A stretch of DNA of 64,000 nucleotides from Dyella sp. GSA-30 (GCF_027924605.1 NZ_AP027042.1:4503524-4567523); one strand, 5' to 3'. Shown: positions 52,753 to 62,810, numbered from the stretch's first letter. A program made the numbers and translations. The notes: generated by a model not told the origin, from the sequence alone.

Positions 52753-52903
52753 AGCGCCAGAAATCACATGGGCGGCTCCGCGCCGCCAGCCGGTAAAGCC
52801 GCACTATACGAGACAGCGCATGCCTGGCGCTCGTCCCAGGACGACTTACAGCGCACCCATGTCACAAATCTCGAGGATCGTGACTAAAAATTTTTCCAGC
52901 GCC

Positions 52904-52930
52904 TGTCGATTCGAGCGGATCTCATTCGTC
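52904..52930 (+). promoter_or_regulatory. Predicted ECF42-type promoter of the DGPF-PhnB-sigma operon
   Basis: TGTCGA (52904-52909), 17-nt spacer, CGTC (52927-52930), 55 nt before the DGPF start codon. This matches the motif I recall for characterised ECF42 sigma factors (TGTCGA at -35, CG[A/T]C at -10). The same arrangement recurs at 62811. Confidence 0.7.
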
Positions 52931-52984
52931 GAACCGATAAGAGCGAGCAAATGCCGCTCCCTGCTCACTGACGGAGATACCGCA

Positions 52985-53410
52985 ATGCGATTCATGGTGA
53001 TGATCAAAGCCGACAAGAACACCGAGGCCGGCGTCATGCCCAGCGCGGAACTGCTGGCCGAGATGGGCCGGTACAACGAGGAGCTGGTTCGTGCGGGCGT
53101 GCTGCTTGCGGCCGAAGGCCTGCAGCCCACCGCCAAGGGGGCGCGGGTCCGTTTCTCCGGCAAGGAGCGCACCGTGATCGACGGTCCGTTTGCCGAGACC
53201 AAGGAATTGCTGGCCGGCTTCTGGCTGATCCAGGTCAAATCGCTCGAAGAGGCGATCGAATGGGTCAAGCGCTGCCCCAACCCGCTTGAGGGCGAATCTG
53301 AAATCGAAATCCGCCGTGTTTTCGAGGCGGACGATTTTGGCACCGAATTCACCCCGGAACTGCGCGATCAGGAAGAACGCCTGCGCGCCCAACTCGCTAC
53401 CAAACACTAA
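52985..53410 (+). CDS. DGPF domain (YCII-related) protein
   Basis: A 141-residue protein of the YCII-related superfamily carrying the diagnostic DGPF motif (VIDGPFAETKELLAGFW) at about residues 63-79 and a conserved MRFMVMIKAD start. DGPF proteins are the constant genomic partners and targets of ECF42 sigma factors; their biochemistry is unknown, with dioxygenase-like or ligand-binding roles suggested from fold. It starts the operon of DGPF, PhnB-like and sigma genes; a predicted ECF42 promoter lies 55 nt upstream. The in-frame extension upstream runs through that promoter and is rejected. Confidence 0.92.
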   Translation: MRFMVMIKADKNTEAGVMPSAELLAEMGRYNEELVRAGVLLAAEGLQPTAKGARVRFSGKERTVIDGPFAETKELLAGFWLIQVKSLEEAIEWVKRCPNPLEGESEIEIRRVFEADDFGTEFTPELRDQEERLRAQLATKH

Positions 53411-53439
53411 AGCCTGTTCAGACCCCAAGGAGACCACCC

Positions 53440-53859
53440 GTGATCGTGAATGCTTACCTGATGTTCGACGGCCAGTGCGAAGAGGCCTTCCGTTTCTACG
53501 AGCGCTGCCTGGGCGGCAAGCTGGAGATGATCATTCGTTATGCCGACATGCCCGAATGCGCCGGCATGGACGAAGCGACCGGCAAGAAAATCGCCCATGT
53601 CCGCCTGGCCGTGGACGGTTCCATGCTGATGGGTTCGGATGCGGGCGACCCGACCCAAACATGGGAAGGCCACAAGGGCTTCTTCGTCTGCATCAATACC
53701 AAGGATCCGGACCAGGCGGAGAAGATCTTCAATGCCCTTTCCGAGCAGGCCCGCGCCATCATGATGCCGCTGGCAAAGACCTCCTGGTCGGAAAGATACG
53801 GTCAGTTGGCCGATCGCTACGGTGTGGAATGGATGGTCAACTGCGATACGCACGACTGA
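53440..53859 (+). CDS. PhnB-like VOC family protein, first copy
   Basis: A 139-residue member of the vicinal oxygen chelate (glyoxalase/bleomycin-resistance) superfamily, PhnB-like branch: NAYLMFDGQCEEAFRFYERCLGGK at the start, GSMLMGSDAGDP in the middle and RYGVEWMVNCD at the end. Substrate unknown; despite the name, PhnB-like proteins are not shown to act on phosphonates. The start is GTG, firmly set by AAGGAGA ending 6 nt upstream. It lies between the DGPF and sigma genes. Confidence 0.92.
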   Translation: MIVNAYLMFDGQCEEAFRFYERCLGGKLEMIIRYADMPECAGMDEATGKKIAHVRLAVDGSMLMGSDAGDPTQTWEGHKGFFVCINTKDPDQAEKIFNALSEQARAIMMPLAKTSWSERYGQLADRYGVEWMVNCDTHD

Positions 53860-53928
53860 GCCGGTGGCCCTGGCGATCCTATCGGGCGGCCTTGCGCCGC
53901 CCGTGTCGACCTGCTGTGATCCCCGGCC

Positions 53929-55191
53929 ATGACGTCGACCGATATCCATCGCAGTATCGACGCGCTGTGGCGCATCGAATCGCCACGGCTGATCGCCGGC
54001 CTCGCGCGCATGGTGCGCGACGTCGGCGTGGCCGAGGAACTGGCCCATGACGCGCTGGTCACCGCGCTCGAACAATGGCCGGTCACCGGCGTCCCCGACC
54101 AGCCCGGCGCCTGGCTGATGACCACCGCCAAGCGGCGCGCCATCGACATGCTGCGCCGCAAGGCGCTGCATGCGCGCAAAGAGCACGAGCTTACCCGCGA
54201 AATCGAAGAACAGATGGAGATGAGCGGCGCGTCGCCCGAAGCGGTCGCCGACGATCCGATCGGCGACGACCTGCTGCGGCTGATCTTTGTCGCCTGCCAT
54301 CCGGTGCTGTCGACCGAGGCGCGCGTCGCCCTCACCCTGCGTCTGCTCGGCGGCCTCACTACTGAAGAAATCGCCCGCGCGTATCTCACGCCCGAGCCGA
54401 CCATTGCGCAGCGCATCGTGCGCGCCAAGCGCACCCTGAGCGAGAAGGACATCCCGTTCGAAGTACCGCGCGGCGCGGAGCTCAACGAACGACTGGATTC
54501 GGTACTGGAAGCGATCTACCTGATCTTCAACGAAGGCTACACCGCCACGGCCGGCGATGACCTGATGCGTCCGGCCCTGTGCGAAGACGCCATGCGGCTG
54601 GGTCGCATGCTTGCACAACTGATGCCGCGCGAGCCGGAAGTACACAGCCTGGTCGCGCTGATGGAGCTGCAGGCATCGCGCACCGGCGCCCGCATCAAAC
54701 CTTCGGGCGAACCGGTGTTATTGATGGACCAGGACCGTAGCCGCTGGGACCAGCTATTGATCCGCCGTGGCCTGGCCTCGCTGGAGCATGCCGGCAAGCT
54801 GGGTGGCGATATCGGGCCGTACGCGTTGCAGGCAGCGATCGCCGCATGCCATGCACGCGCCGCTGCCGCCGAAGATACGGATTGGCGCCGTATTGCCCTG
54901 CTCTATGGCCTTCTCGGCCGGGTCTCGCCCTCGCCGGTGGTTGAACTCAACCGTGCGGTGGCGATGAGCATGGCCTTCGGCCCGGCGACGGGGCTTGCCC
55001 TGGTCGACAAGCTGGTCGACGAACCGGCGCTGCGCAAGTACCACCTGTTGCCGACGGTACGCGGAGATTTGCTGGAGAAGCTGGGGCGGCATGCCGAAGC
55101 GCGCGAGGAATTCGTTCGTGCGGCGGATATGACGGCCAATGCGCGGGAGCGGCAGTTGTTGCTGGAGCGGGCTACGCGCTGCGTGCCGTAA
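53929..55191 (+). CDS. ECF42-type RNA polymerase sigma factor with C-terminal TPR-like extension
   Basis: A 420-residue sigma factor. Region sigma2 spans about 15-80 (ELAHDALVTALEQWP, GAWLMTTAKRRAIDMLRR) and sigma4 about 105-170 (LTLRLLGGLTTEEIARAYL then the recognition helix PTIAQRIVRAKRTLSE). The remaining 240 residues are a helical, DUF6596/TPR-like extension that in the ECF42 group is needed for activity and replaces a separate anti-sigma factor; none is encoded nearby. The upstream DGPF gene makes the group assignment strong. A 7-bp GC hairpin (53884-53902) sits between the PhnB-like stop and this gene and may lower its expression. Confidence 0.93.
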   Translation: MTSTDIHRSIDALWRIESPRLIAGLARMVRDVGVAEELAHDALVTALEQWPVTGVPDQPGAWLMTTAKRRAIDMLRRKALHARKEHELTREIEEQMEMSGASPEAVADDPIGDDLLRLIFVACHPVLSTEARVALTLRLLGGLTTEEIARAYLTPEPTIAQRIVRAKRTLSEKDIPFEVPRGAELNERLDSVLEAIYLIFNEGYTATAGDDLMRPALCEDAMRLGRMLAQLMPREPEVHSLVALMELQASRTGARIKPSGEPVLLMDQDRSRWDQLLIRRGLASLEHAGKLGGDIGPYALQAAIAACHARAAAAEDTDWRRIALLYGLLGRVSPSPVVELNRAVAMSMAFGPATGLALVDKLVDEPALRKYHLLPTVRGDLLEKLGRHAEAREEFVRAADMTANARERQLLLERATRCVP

Positions 55192-55194
55192 CCC

Positions 55195-55231
55195 TATTTG
55201 TCACCCCGATCTGCGCCGGAGTGACAAATGG
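55195..55231. terminator. Bidirectional hairpin between sigma factor and ABC permease
   Basis: Outer stem ATTTGTCAC / GTGACAAAT (9 bp) plus an inner CCG/CGG pairing; CCTATTTG and CAAATGGG extend it. It fills a 57-bp convergent gap and resembles a half REP, with ACCCCG and CGCCGG inside. Confidence 0.6.
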
Positions 55232-55248
55232 GCGGGTAGCGGCAAGAC

Positions 55249-56006
55249 TCACGACCGCAGCTTGTACCCGGTCTTGAATATCCACCAGACAATGCCAAGG
55301 CAGATCAACAAGAACGCAAACGTCATCGCTGCGCTCACCATCACGTTCACATCCGACACGCCGTAGAAACTCCAGCGGAAGCCGTTGATCAGATACACCA
55401 CCGGATTGAACAAGGTGATCTTCTGCCAGATCGGCGGCAGCATCTTGATCGAGTAAAAACTGCCGCCGAGAAATGTAAGCGGCGTGATCACCATCAACGG
55501 GATCACCTGCAGTTTCTGAAAATCGTCCGCCCACAGGCCGATGATGAAACCGAACAGGCTGAACGTCACCGCGGTAAGCAGCAGGAACGCCACCATCCAC
55601 ACCGGATGGGCGATCTCGTAAGGCACGAACAAACGCGCGGTCACCAGGATCAGCAAACCCAACATCATCGACTTGGTGGCTGCCGCACCGACATAGCCCA
55701 GTATCACCTCGATATACGACACCGGTGCCGAGAGCAGCTCGTAGATCGTCCCGGCCCACTTGGGCATGTAGATGCCGAATGAGGCGTTGGAGACGCTCTC
55801 GTTCAACAGCGACAGCATGATCAGACCGGGAATGATGTAGGCACCGTAACTGACGCCATCGATATTGCCCATGCGCGAACCGATCGCCGCACCAAACACG
55901 ACGAAGTACAACGACGTGGACAATACCGGCGATGCGATGCTCTGCATCAGCGTGCGGAACGTGCGCGCCATCTCAAAGCGATAGATCGCCGCAATACCGT
56001 AGACGT

Positions 56007-56010
<4 letters not shown>
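55249..56010 (-). CDS. ABC-2 type exporter permease (YadH-like)
   Basis: A 253-residue inner-membrane permease with six hydrophobic segments of ABC-2 type. Family features include [35 protein letters not shown] and the late [18 protein letters not shown], matching the YadH branch. Its ATG overlaps the stop of the ATPase gene (ATGA), so the two subunits are co-translated. The exported substrate is unknown. An upstream in-frame extension lies inside the ATPase gene and is excluded. Confidence 0.92.
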
Positions 56011-56987
<977 letters not shown>

Positions 56988-57096
56988 CGTGGCTTGCACC
57001 GCCCAGGCATGCGGCCGAATTGCCCGCGTTCAAGCCCACGACAGCGAATACCCGCCATTCTCGCGGGCATTCGCCAGCCTGGGCAACGGCTTTGGG

Positions 57097-57927
57097 CTAT
57101 GCCGAGGGATAGTCCGCCGAAACGCTCAGCTCACGCCATTGACGATCGGAGGCCATGCGAGCCAGATCGGTCTGCTCGGCATAGTTGACCGCATCGGCCC
57201 CAAGTAACAGGCGCAACGGCGGAGCATCCATCGCGGCGATCTGCAACATGATCTGCGCGGCACGCACGGGATCGCCCTTCTGCTTGCCACTGGAGTCGCG
57301 CACGAAACGCGTGAGTTCATTGACGCTCGTGTAATCGGGATGATTCTCGAAGACCCGCATCGAGTCACCCGCCCAATCGGTACGAAAGCCGCCCGGCTCG
57401 ATGATCGTCACCTTGATGCCAAGCGGGCCGACCTCCTTGGCCAGCACCTCGGAGAACCCTTCCACGCCCCACTTTGCGGTCTGGTAGGCACCAATACCCG
57501 GCGAACCAATGCGGCCACCGATCGAAGATATCTGCAGGACATGACCCGAGCGCTGCTTGCGCAATTGCGGCAGTGCCGCACGCGTGACGTTGACCACGCC
57601 AAACAGATTGGTTTCGATCTGCGCGCGAAAATCATCTTCGGGCGTGTCCTCGATCGACCCCATATTGCCGTAGCCGGCATTGTTGACAAGCACGTCGATA
57701 CGGCCGAACGCCTCCACCCCGCTGGCGATGGCCCGGCGTGCCGCTTCAGCGTCGGTGACATCGAGCGACAGCGTTCGCATCCGTTCGGGATAGCGCTGCT
57801 GCAGATCGCTCAATTGTTCGGGCTTGCGTGCCGTGGCAACCAGACGTGCGCCACTTTCCAATACGGCTTCAGCGAGCGCGCGACCCAGGCCGCGTGAGCT
57901 GCCGGTAATGAACCAGACTTGTGACAT
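57097..57927 (-). CDS. Short-chain dehydrogenase/reductase, first
   Basis: A 276-residue classical SDR. The cofactor motif TGSSRGLG is near residues 8-15, with R and K following suggesting NADP(H), NNAGYG is intact, and the catalytic Ser and YxxxK are in SSIGGRIGSPGIGAYQTAK. Substrate unknown. It lies 22 nt after the second SDR gene on the same strand, so it is the last gene of the MBL-SDR-SDR operon governed by the divergent TetR regulator. Confidence 0.92.
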   Translation of the reverse strand: MSQVWFITGSSRGLGRALAEAVLESGARLVATARKPEQLSDLQQRYPERMRTLSLDVTDAEAARRAIASGVEAFGRIDVLVNNAGYGNMGSIEDTPEDDFRAQIETNLFGVVNVTRAALPQLRKQRSGHVLQISSIGGRIGSPGIGAYQTAKWGVEGFSEVLAKEVGPLGIKVTIIEPGGFRTDWAGDSMRVFENHPDYTSVNELTRFVRDSSGKQKGDPVRAAQIMLQIAAMDAPPLRLLLGADAVNYAEQTDLARMASDRQWRELSVSADYPSA

Positions 57928-57949
57928 GGAAAACTCTCCCAGCTTCGAA

Positions 57950-58867
57950 TCAGGAAAACGACACGCCGGTCAATTGCGCGGACAGCTCCCACAGGCGTTT
58001 GGCGACCGTGGCGTCTTTTGCGCGCGCGGATACCTTTGCCTCGGTCGACGTACCGCGCATCTCGAACCAGCCATCGGGGCCGTAATAACCGGCCGGCTTC
58101 GCATCGGGTGCCGTAGCCGCCTGCAATGTCGGCCACGCGCCGTCTGCCGCGGACTGACTCATGAACGGCTGTAAAAGCATGCTGAAGCGCGACAGGAACG
58201 AATCGGTACCGGGGCCATTGGGGATCAGCTCGGTGCGCGCATAGCCCGGGTGCGCCGCATTGCTCAACAAGTGCCAGCCCTGCGCATCGCTGCGCCGCTG
58301 CAGTTCGAGCGCGAACATCAACATCGCCAGCTTCGACTGGCCATATGCCCTGGTAGGCGTATAACCGCGCTGCAACTGCAAATCGTCGAGGTAAATCTTT
58401 CCGCTGCGATGCATCAGGCTGCTGAGGTTGACCACGCGCGGCGCGGGAGCCTTGCGTAACAACGGCAGCAGGCGCCCGGTCAACGCGTAATGGCTGAGGT
58501 AGTTCACACCTAGCTGCATTTCGAAACCATCGACAGTCTCCTGCCGCTTGGGCAAGGCCATCACGCCGGCATTGTTCACCAGCAGGTCGATGGGGCGGCC
58601 CTGCTCCAGCAGGCTTGCGGAAAAGTCGGCGACTGAAGCCAGACTCGCCAGATCCACGCGTGCGAAATGCAGGTTTGCATTTGGCACCGCCGCGCGTATC
58701 GATGCCAGCGCATCGCGACCCTTATCCGCATTGCGCGCGGCAAGAATCACTTCGGCCCCCTGTTGCGCCAATGCCAGCGCAGTCTCGTAGCCAAGGCCAC
58801 CCGTGGCGCCGGTGACGATGGCGAGCTTGCCCTGTTGCGAGGGCATGTTACGGGCCGTCCAGCTCAC
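57950..58867 (-). CDS. Short-chain dehydrogenase/reductase, second
   Basis: A 305-residue SDR with N-terminal SWTARNMPSQQGKL before TGATGGLG, then NNAGVM, a catalytic Ser in LSSLMHRSG and Tyr/Lys in AYGQSK. The tryptophan-containing N-terminus and the late HPGYARTEL segment place it near the retinol dehydrogenase-like oxidoreductases. The GTG start overlaps the stop of the metallo-beta-lactamase gene (GTGA), which I prefer over the internal ATG at 58846. Middle gene of the three-gene operon. Confidence 0.9.
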   Translation of the reverse strand: MSWTARNMPSQQGKLAIVTGATGGLGYETALALAQQGAEVILAARNADKGRDALASIRAAVPNANLHFARVDLASLASVADFSASLLEQGRPIDLLVNNAGVMALPKRQETVDGFEMQLGVNYLSHYALTGRLLPLLRKAPAPRVVNLSSLMHRSGKIYLDDLQLQRGYTPTRAYGQSKLAMLMFALELQRRSDAQGWHLLSNAAHPGYARTELIPNGPGTDSFLSRFSMLLQPFMSQSAADGAWPTLQAATAPDAKPAGYYGPDGWFEMRGTSTEAKVSARAKDATVAKRLWELSAQLTGVSFS

Positions 58868-59994
58868 GTCGCGCTCTCCGACGTCTTGATCGACCGCTGC
58901 GGCATAGATTCTTTCTCGAACGAACGCCACCACGGCGCCTGCAAGGGCGAATCGGGCGACACGGTTTCGCCCGGGCGCGGCTGCACCAGCCGAACGCCCT
59001 GCTCTGCCGCCAACGCGCGCGCACGTTCCGCCGGCTCGTCCCAACGGTGCAGCGCCAGATCGAAGGTGCCCCAGTGCACCGGCATCATCGTCATGCCACG
59101 CACCATCTGGTGTGCCGCCACCGATTGTTCCGGCAGCATGTGCACGTCCGGCCAGGCTTCGTTGTAGGCACCGCACTCGATCATGGTCAGATCGAACGGC
59201 CCATAGCGTTCGCCGATCTCGGCAAAGCCCTTGTGCATGCCGGTATCGCCGCTGAAGAACAGGCGCTCCCGACTGCCGAGCACCACCCACGACGCCCATA
59301 GCGTGCTGTTGCCATCGTTAAGACCGCGCCCGGAAAAGTGCTGTGCAGGCGTTGCCGCCAGGGTCAACGGCCCTAATTGCGTTTCCTGCCACCAGTCGAG
59401 CTCGACGATCTTGGCCGCATCGATACCCCAGCGCTGCAGCCGTTGACCGACGCCAAGCGGCGCATAGAAACGCGGCACACGCTCGGCCAGGGCCAGGATG
59501 GTAGCGTGGTCGAGATGATCGAAATGATCGTGCGAGAGCACGACCGCATCGAGCGGCGGCAACTGCTCGACGCTCAGCGCTGGCGGGGTGAAGCGCTTGG
59601 GACCGGCAAACGAAAACGGCGAGGCGCGATCGCTCAATACCGGATCCGTCAGCAAACGCAGGCCATCCAGCTCTATCAGCGCCGTGGAATGGCCGAGCCA
59701 GGTCACGCGCAGTGCTTGCGAGGTCGGGCCGTCCAGCACCTCGCGGCGCACCTGAGCGACTGGCAAGGCCTCACGCGGCGTACGACGGATGCCGCGGGCG
59801 AGCCAGTACAGCTTCGCCACATCGGTAATGTTGCCCTTTCTTGTCGCCGCGACATTGTGGAATCTTCCGTCGCGCCAACGCTGCGCGCCGGCATAACGGT
59901 CCTGATCGCGTGCCCGGCCGGCGCGGCGGCGCCAGGCCATGCCCACGAATCCTGCGGCTATCAGCAACACCACCCATACCATGCTCATGATCAT
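58864..59994 (-). CDS. Metallo-beta-lactamase fold hydrolase (NAPE-PLD/UlaG-like), membrane-anchored
   Basis: A 376-residue protein with an N-terminal membrane segment (about 3-20) and a metallo-beta-lactamase domain. The zinc motif LSHDHFDHLDH (HxHxDH) is at about residues 153-163, with further ligands in SGDTGMHKG and PVHWGTFDL. The sequence SFAGPKRFTPPAL and overall layout match the RomA/NAPE-PLD-like group, some of which cleave phospholipids. It is the first gene of the operon, divergent from tetR with palindromes between them. Confidence 0.9.
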   Translation of the reverse strand: MIMSMVWVVLLIAAGFVGMAWRRRAGRARDQDRYAGAQRWRDGRFHNVAATRKGNITDVAKLYWLARGIRRTPREALPVAQVRREVLDGPTSQALRVTWLGHSTALIELDGLRLLTDPVLSDRASPFSFAGPKRFTPPALSVEQLPPLDAVVLSHDHFDHLDHATILALAERVPRFYAPLGVGQRLQRWGIDAAKIVELDWWQETQLGPLTLAATPAQHFSGRGLNDGNSTLWASWVVLGSRERLFFSGDTGMHKGFAEIGERYGPFDLTMIECGAYNEAWPDVHMLPEQSVAAHQMVRGMTMMPVHWGTFDLALHRWDEPAERARALAAEQGVRLVQPRPGETVSPDSPLQAPWWRSFEKESMPQRSIKTSESAT

Positions 59995-60003
59995 CTCGAA
60001 AAT

Positions 60004-60061
60004 GTAAACGGTAGCGTTTACTTTATGCCTGGGCGCGCAAGAAGTAAACTACCCCGTATAC
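60004..60061. promoter_or_regulatory. TetR operator region between the MBL operon and tetR
   Basis: A perfect palindrome GTAAACG-GTAG-CGTTTAC (60004-60021) lies between the minus-strand promoter and the MBL start. A second, weaker site GTAAAC-TACCCC-GTATAC is at 60044-60061. A minus-strand promoter TTTACT-N17-TAAAGT and a plus-strand -10 TATACT (60057-60062) overlap these sites, so one repressor could control both directions. Confidence 0.65.
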
Positions 60062-60092
60062 TTTTGTTCAGCCACGCTTAGCCGGAGCCACC

Positions 60093-60686
60093 TTGAATCG
60101 CAGCGCCAACAAACGCCAAGCCCTGCTCGACGCGGGCATCGAAGAGCTGATGATGCAGGGGCTTGCCGGGGCGAGCATGGAAGCGATCGCCAACCGGGCC
60201 GCCGTGTCCAAGCGCACGCTCTACAAGTATTTCCCGTCGATCGACGCGGTTTTCAGCGAAGTGATGGACCTGATGGTCGCGCGCGTCGAGCCTCTGGGCC
60301 GCATGCGTTTCGACCCCGGTCGCCCCTTCGGGGAACAGTTGCGCGAGATCGCGCAGAAAGAAATGCAGTTGATCTGCGACGAGGAGTACACCCGCCTCAG
60401 CCGCGTCCTGATGATCGAGGCGATGCGTTCGCGCGAGCAGAGCATGCGACTGATGACGCGTTTTCACGAAAAGGAACTGGGCCTTTATCGTTGGTTTGCC
60501 GAGGCGCACCAGGCAGGACAACTCGGCGATATCGCCCCCACGCTCGCCGCCGATATGTTTACCGGCTTGCTTAAATCCTGCGCTTATTGGCAATCGGTGA
60601 TCGGCTGGCAACCGGCGCCTGAGCTGGCTGTGCAGACGACGATGATCGATGAGGCGTGCCGGATGTTTTTGGCACGACTGGCTTAG
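60093..60686 (+). CDS. TetR family transcriptional regulator
   Basis: A 197-residue repressor. The N-terminal helix-turn-helix is ALLDAGIEELMMQGLAGASMEAIANRAAVSKRTLYKYFPS (about 10-48), and the remainder is a helical ligand-binding domain (C-terminal domain of the AefR-like type by eye). The start is TTG, supported by GGAG 6 nt upstream and the absence of any other suitable codon. It is divergent from the MBL-SDR-SDR operon, its probable target, and converges on the Bcr/CflA gene across a long palindrome. Confidence 0.92.
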   Translation: MNRSANKRQALLDAGIEELMMQGLAGASMEAIANRAAVSKRTLYKYFPSIDAVFSEVMDLMVARVEPLGRMRFDPGRPFGEQLREIAQKEMQLICDEEYTRLSRVLMIEAMRSREQSMRLMTRFHEKELGLYRWFAEAHQAGQLGDIAPTLAADMFTGLLKSCAYWQSVIGWQPAPELAVQTTMIDEACRMFLARLA

Positions 60687-60687
60687 A

Positions 60688-60844
60688 AGGCTCGCTTCGC
60701 ATCGCCTCTTGTGCCCCCTCACCCCAACCCTCTCCCCCGGCAGAGCCAGGGGAGAGGGGGCACACTGAGGCAAATTTGAATCGTGCGAGCTTTTAGCTCC
60801 CTCTCCCCTGGCTCTGCCGGGGGAGAGGGTTGGGGTGAGGGGGC
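60688..60844. repeat. 46-bp-arm palindrome between converging tetR and Bcr/CflA gene (copy 3)
   Basis: Arms 60713-60758 and 60799-60844 are reverse complements, nearly identical to the copies at 21298 and 30442. The 40-nt loop has CACTGAGGC. The 24-nt tail at 60688-60711 is identical to the one at 21436-21459 but on the other side, so this copy is inverted relative to copy 1. Confidence 0.95.
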
Positions 60845-60846
60845 TC

Positions 60847-62058
60847 TTAAGCCGCCTCGGCAGGCTGCTCCCGCAGATACCGCCGATGCCGCAACGTCAC
60901 CTGCGCCAACGTAAAAGCGATCAACGAGCAACCGGTAATCCCAGCCACCATCGGCAAGGCCGTGCCGTTGAAGAAACGACCGATCACGCCGACCACCACC
61001 GCCCCCACCACGAATTGCATCGTGCCCAGCAGAGCCGCTGCCGTACCGGCGATCTTGCCGTGATCGTCCAGCGCCAATACCGCGGTACTCGGAATCACGA
61101 GGCCAAGGAAGCCGTAGCCCACAAACAGCACGGCCATCAACACCGGCAACTGGTTGAAGCCCGCGAGATTGAGCAACAACAGCGCCAGCATCGTCGCGGC
61201 GTAGCCGGTCACCGCCGTACGTACCACTTTGGCCAGGCCGTGCTTTGCACCCAGCTTGCCGGCAAACTGCGCCGCGCCGATAAAGGCGATCGCGTTGATG
61301 GAAAACGCCATGCTGTACTGCGTTTCGGTCAGACCGTAGTGATTGATCAGGATGAAGGACGAGTTGGCCAGATAGGCGAAGAAGCTGGCCACGCCGAACG
61401 AGCCGATAAAGATCAACCCGAGATAGTGACGATCGCGCAGCAACGTCCCGTACGAGCGCAATGCCGAACCAAAGGTGCTATCCACACGCAACTCGCGCGG
61501 ACGCGTCTCCTTCAACACCGTGATCGCGAGGATCAGACCGCATATGGCCGCGCCCATCACGGTCCAGAAAATGCCACGCCAGCTGGTGAATTTGATCACC
61601 ATGCTACCCGTCAGCGGCGCCAGAATCGGTGACACGCTGAATACCAGCATCAGCAATGCCATCAGACGCGCGGCATCGTGGCCCGTATGCATATCGCGCA
61701 CGATCGCACGCGGAATGACCATGCCTGCACAGGCGCCCAGTCCCTGCAAGAAGCGGAAAGCGATCAGCGTATGGATATCGGGCGCGAGTGCACAGCCGAT
61801 GCTGCCGAGCGCAAACACCACCAGGCCGAAATAGATCGGCGTCTTGCGGCCAAGCATGTCCGATACCGGGCCATAGATCAGCTGGCCGATGCCGAGCGAA
61901 ATGAAGAACGCCATCAGGCTCATCTGCGCGGTATCGACGTCGGTGTGCAGGCTGTCCTTGATCGAAGGCAGCGCCGGCAGATACATGTCGATGGCGAACG
62001 GGCCGATCGCCGACAGCAGACCAAGAATGATCGCCGCCCCAAAAAACCGGGAAGTCAT
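60847..62058 (-). CDS. Bcr/CflA family multidrug efflux transporter
   Basis: A 403-residue MFS transporter with 12 membrane segments. The drug-resistance H+ antiporter features are present: AIDMYLPALPSI in helix 1, the loop 2-3 motif GPVSDMLGRKTP, and RFLQGLGACAGMVIPRAIVRD in helix 4-5. Resembles bicyclomycin or chloramphenicol exporters; specificity unknown. It is alone; 281 bp separate it from exbD, including an AT-rich segment (62128-62152) that could hold its promoter. Confidence 0.93.
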   Translation of the reverse strand: MTSRFFGAAIILGLLSAIGPFAIDMYLPALPSIKDSLHTDVDTAQMSLMAFFISLGIGQLIYGPVSDMLGRKTPIYFGLVVFALGSIGCALAPDIHTLIAFRFLQGLGACAGMVIPRAIVRDMHTGHDAARLMALLMLVFSVSPILAPLTGSMVIKFTSWRGIFWTVMGAAICGLILAITVLKETRPRELRVDSTFGSALRSYGTLLRDRHYLGLIFIGSFGVASFFAYLANSSFILINHYGLTETQYSMAFSINAIAFIGAAQFAGKLGAKHGLAKVVRTAVTGYAATMLALLLLNLAGFNQLPVLMAVLFVGYGFLGLVIPSTAVLALDDHGKIAGTAAALLGTMQFVVGAVVVGVIGRFFNGTALPMVAGITGCSLIAFTLAQVTLRHRRYLREQPAEAA

Positions 62059-62339
62059 GAAAAGTCCTTTACGAAAGAGCGTCGTGAAATCAACAGGACG
62101 ACGCGAGCTGGCTGGGGTGCCGCAGCTAATTATTAAACTATTTGGTATAGAAATTCAAGCCCCGCGGATACCACGGGCCATATCGCAGGATAACAGCGTA
62201 GCGCCCGGCTCTGACGCCATCATGACGCCCATAACGCGCAGTGGCACGCAGGCTCGCCACACGATAGGCTGAGCTCGCCTGGCCTCCCCGCTTCGCGCCA
62301 GGCATCGACCACAACGCACGCTCGCCCAGGAGGAAGAAC

Positions 62340-62738
62340 ATGGCTTTCTCTGCACGTGTTTCCAGTCCCGCCATCTCGACCATCAACGTCACACCGCTGG
62401 TCGACGTACTGCTGGTGTTGCTGATCATTTTCATGATCACCGCGCCAGTGATAACGCACAAGATTCGCACCGACTTGCCTCAACCGGGCCGCACCACAGC
62501 TACTGACAACGTCGATCCGATCCGGCTGTCGATTCAAGCCGATGGCAGCATGACCTGGAACGATGCTCTGATTACCGATGCACAACTCGGTGCGCAACTG
62601 TCGCTGGCCGCATCGCGCAGCCAGCAGCCCGAGTTGCGTATCGATGCCGCCGACGGCGCTCAATATCAGGCGGTGGCTCACGTCCTTTCGCAAGCGAAGT
62701 CACAGGGCATGGCACGTATCGACTTCGTCGGACACTGA
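62340..62738 (+). CDS. ExbD/TolR family biopolymer transport protein (orphan)
   Basis: A 132-residue bitopic protein. A short cytoplasmic N-terminus is followed by one membrane segment (about 18-38) carrying the conserved functional Asp in TPLVDVLLVLLIIFMI, and a periplasmic domain of about 85 residues. ExbD works with ExbB and TonB to energise outer-membrane uptake; no exbB or tonB gene is adjacent. A strong AGGAGG box lies 6 nt before the ATG. It may serve as a second ExbD joined to an ExbB encoded elsewhere. Confidence 0.9.
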   Translation: MAFSARVSSPAISTINVTPLVDVLLVLLIIFMITAPVITHKIRTDLPQPGRTTATDNVDPIRLSIQADGSMTWNDALITDAQLGAQLSLAASRSQQPELRIDAADGAQYQAVAHVLSQAKSQGMARIDFVGH

Positions 62739-62810
62739 GTTTCTTCGTGCGTATGGCGACCTGGCGATGTGCCAGGTCGTTTGCATCGTTTGCTGATGAC
62801 TTTCAGGCCA

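Noticed and set aside
53904-53930. A further TGTCGA just before the sigma factor start codon, as a possible autoregulatory promoter
   Set aside because: The sequence 17 nt downstream is CCAT rather than CG[AT]C and overlaps the ATG, so it cannot work as a promoter of the same type.
60713-60844. CRISPR-like repeats
   Set aside because: The copies are single palindromes at separate loci, not a regular array with spacers.
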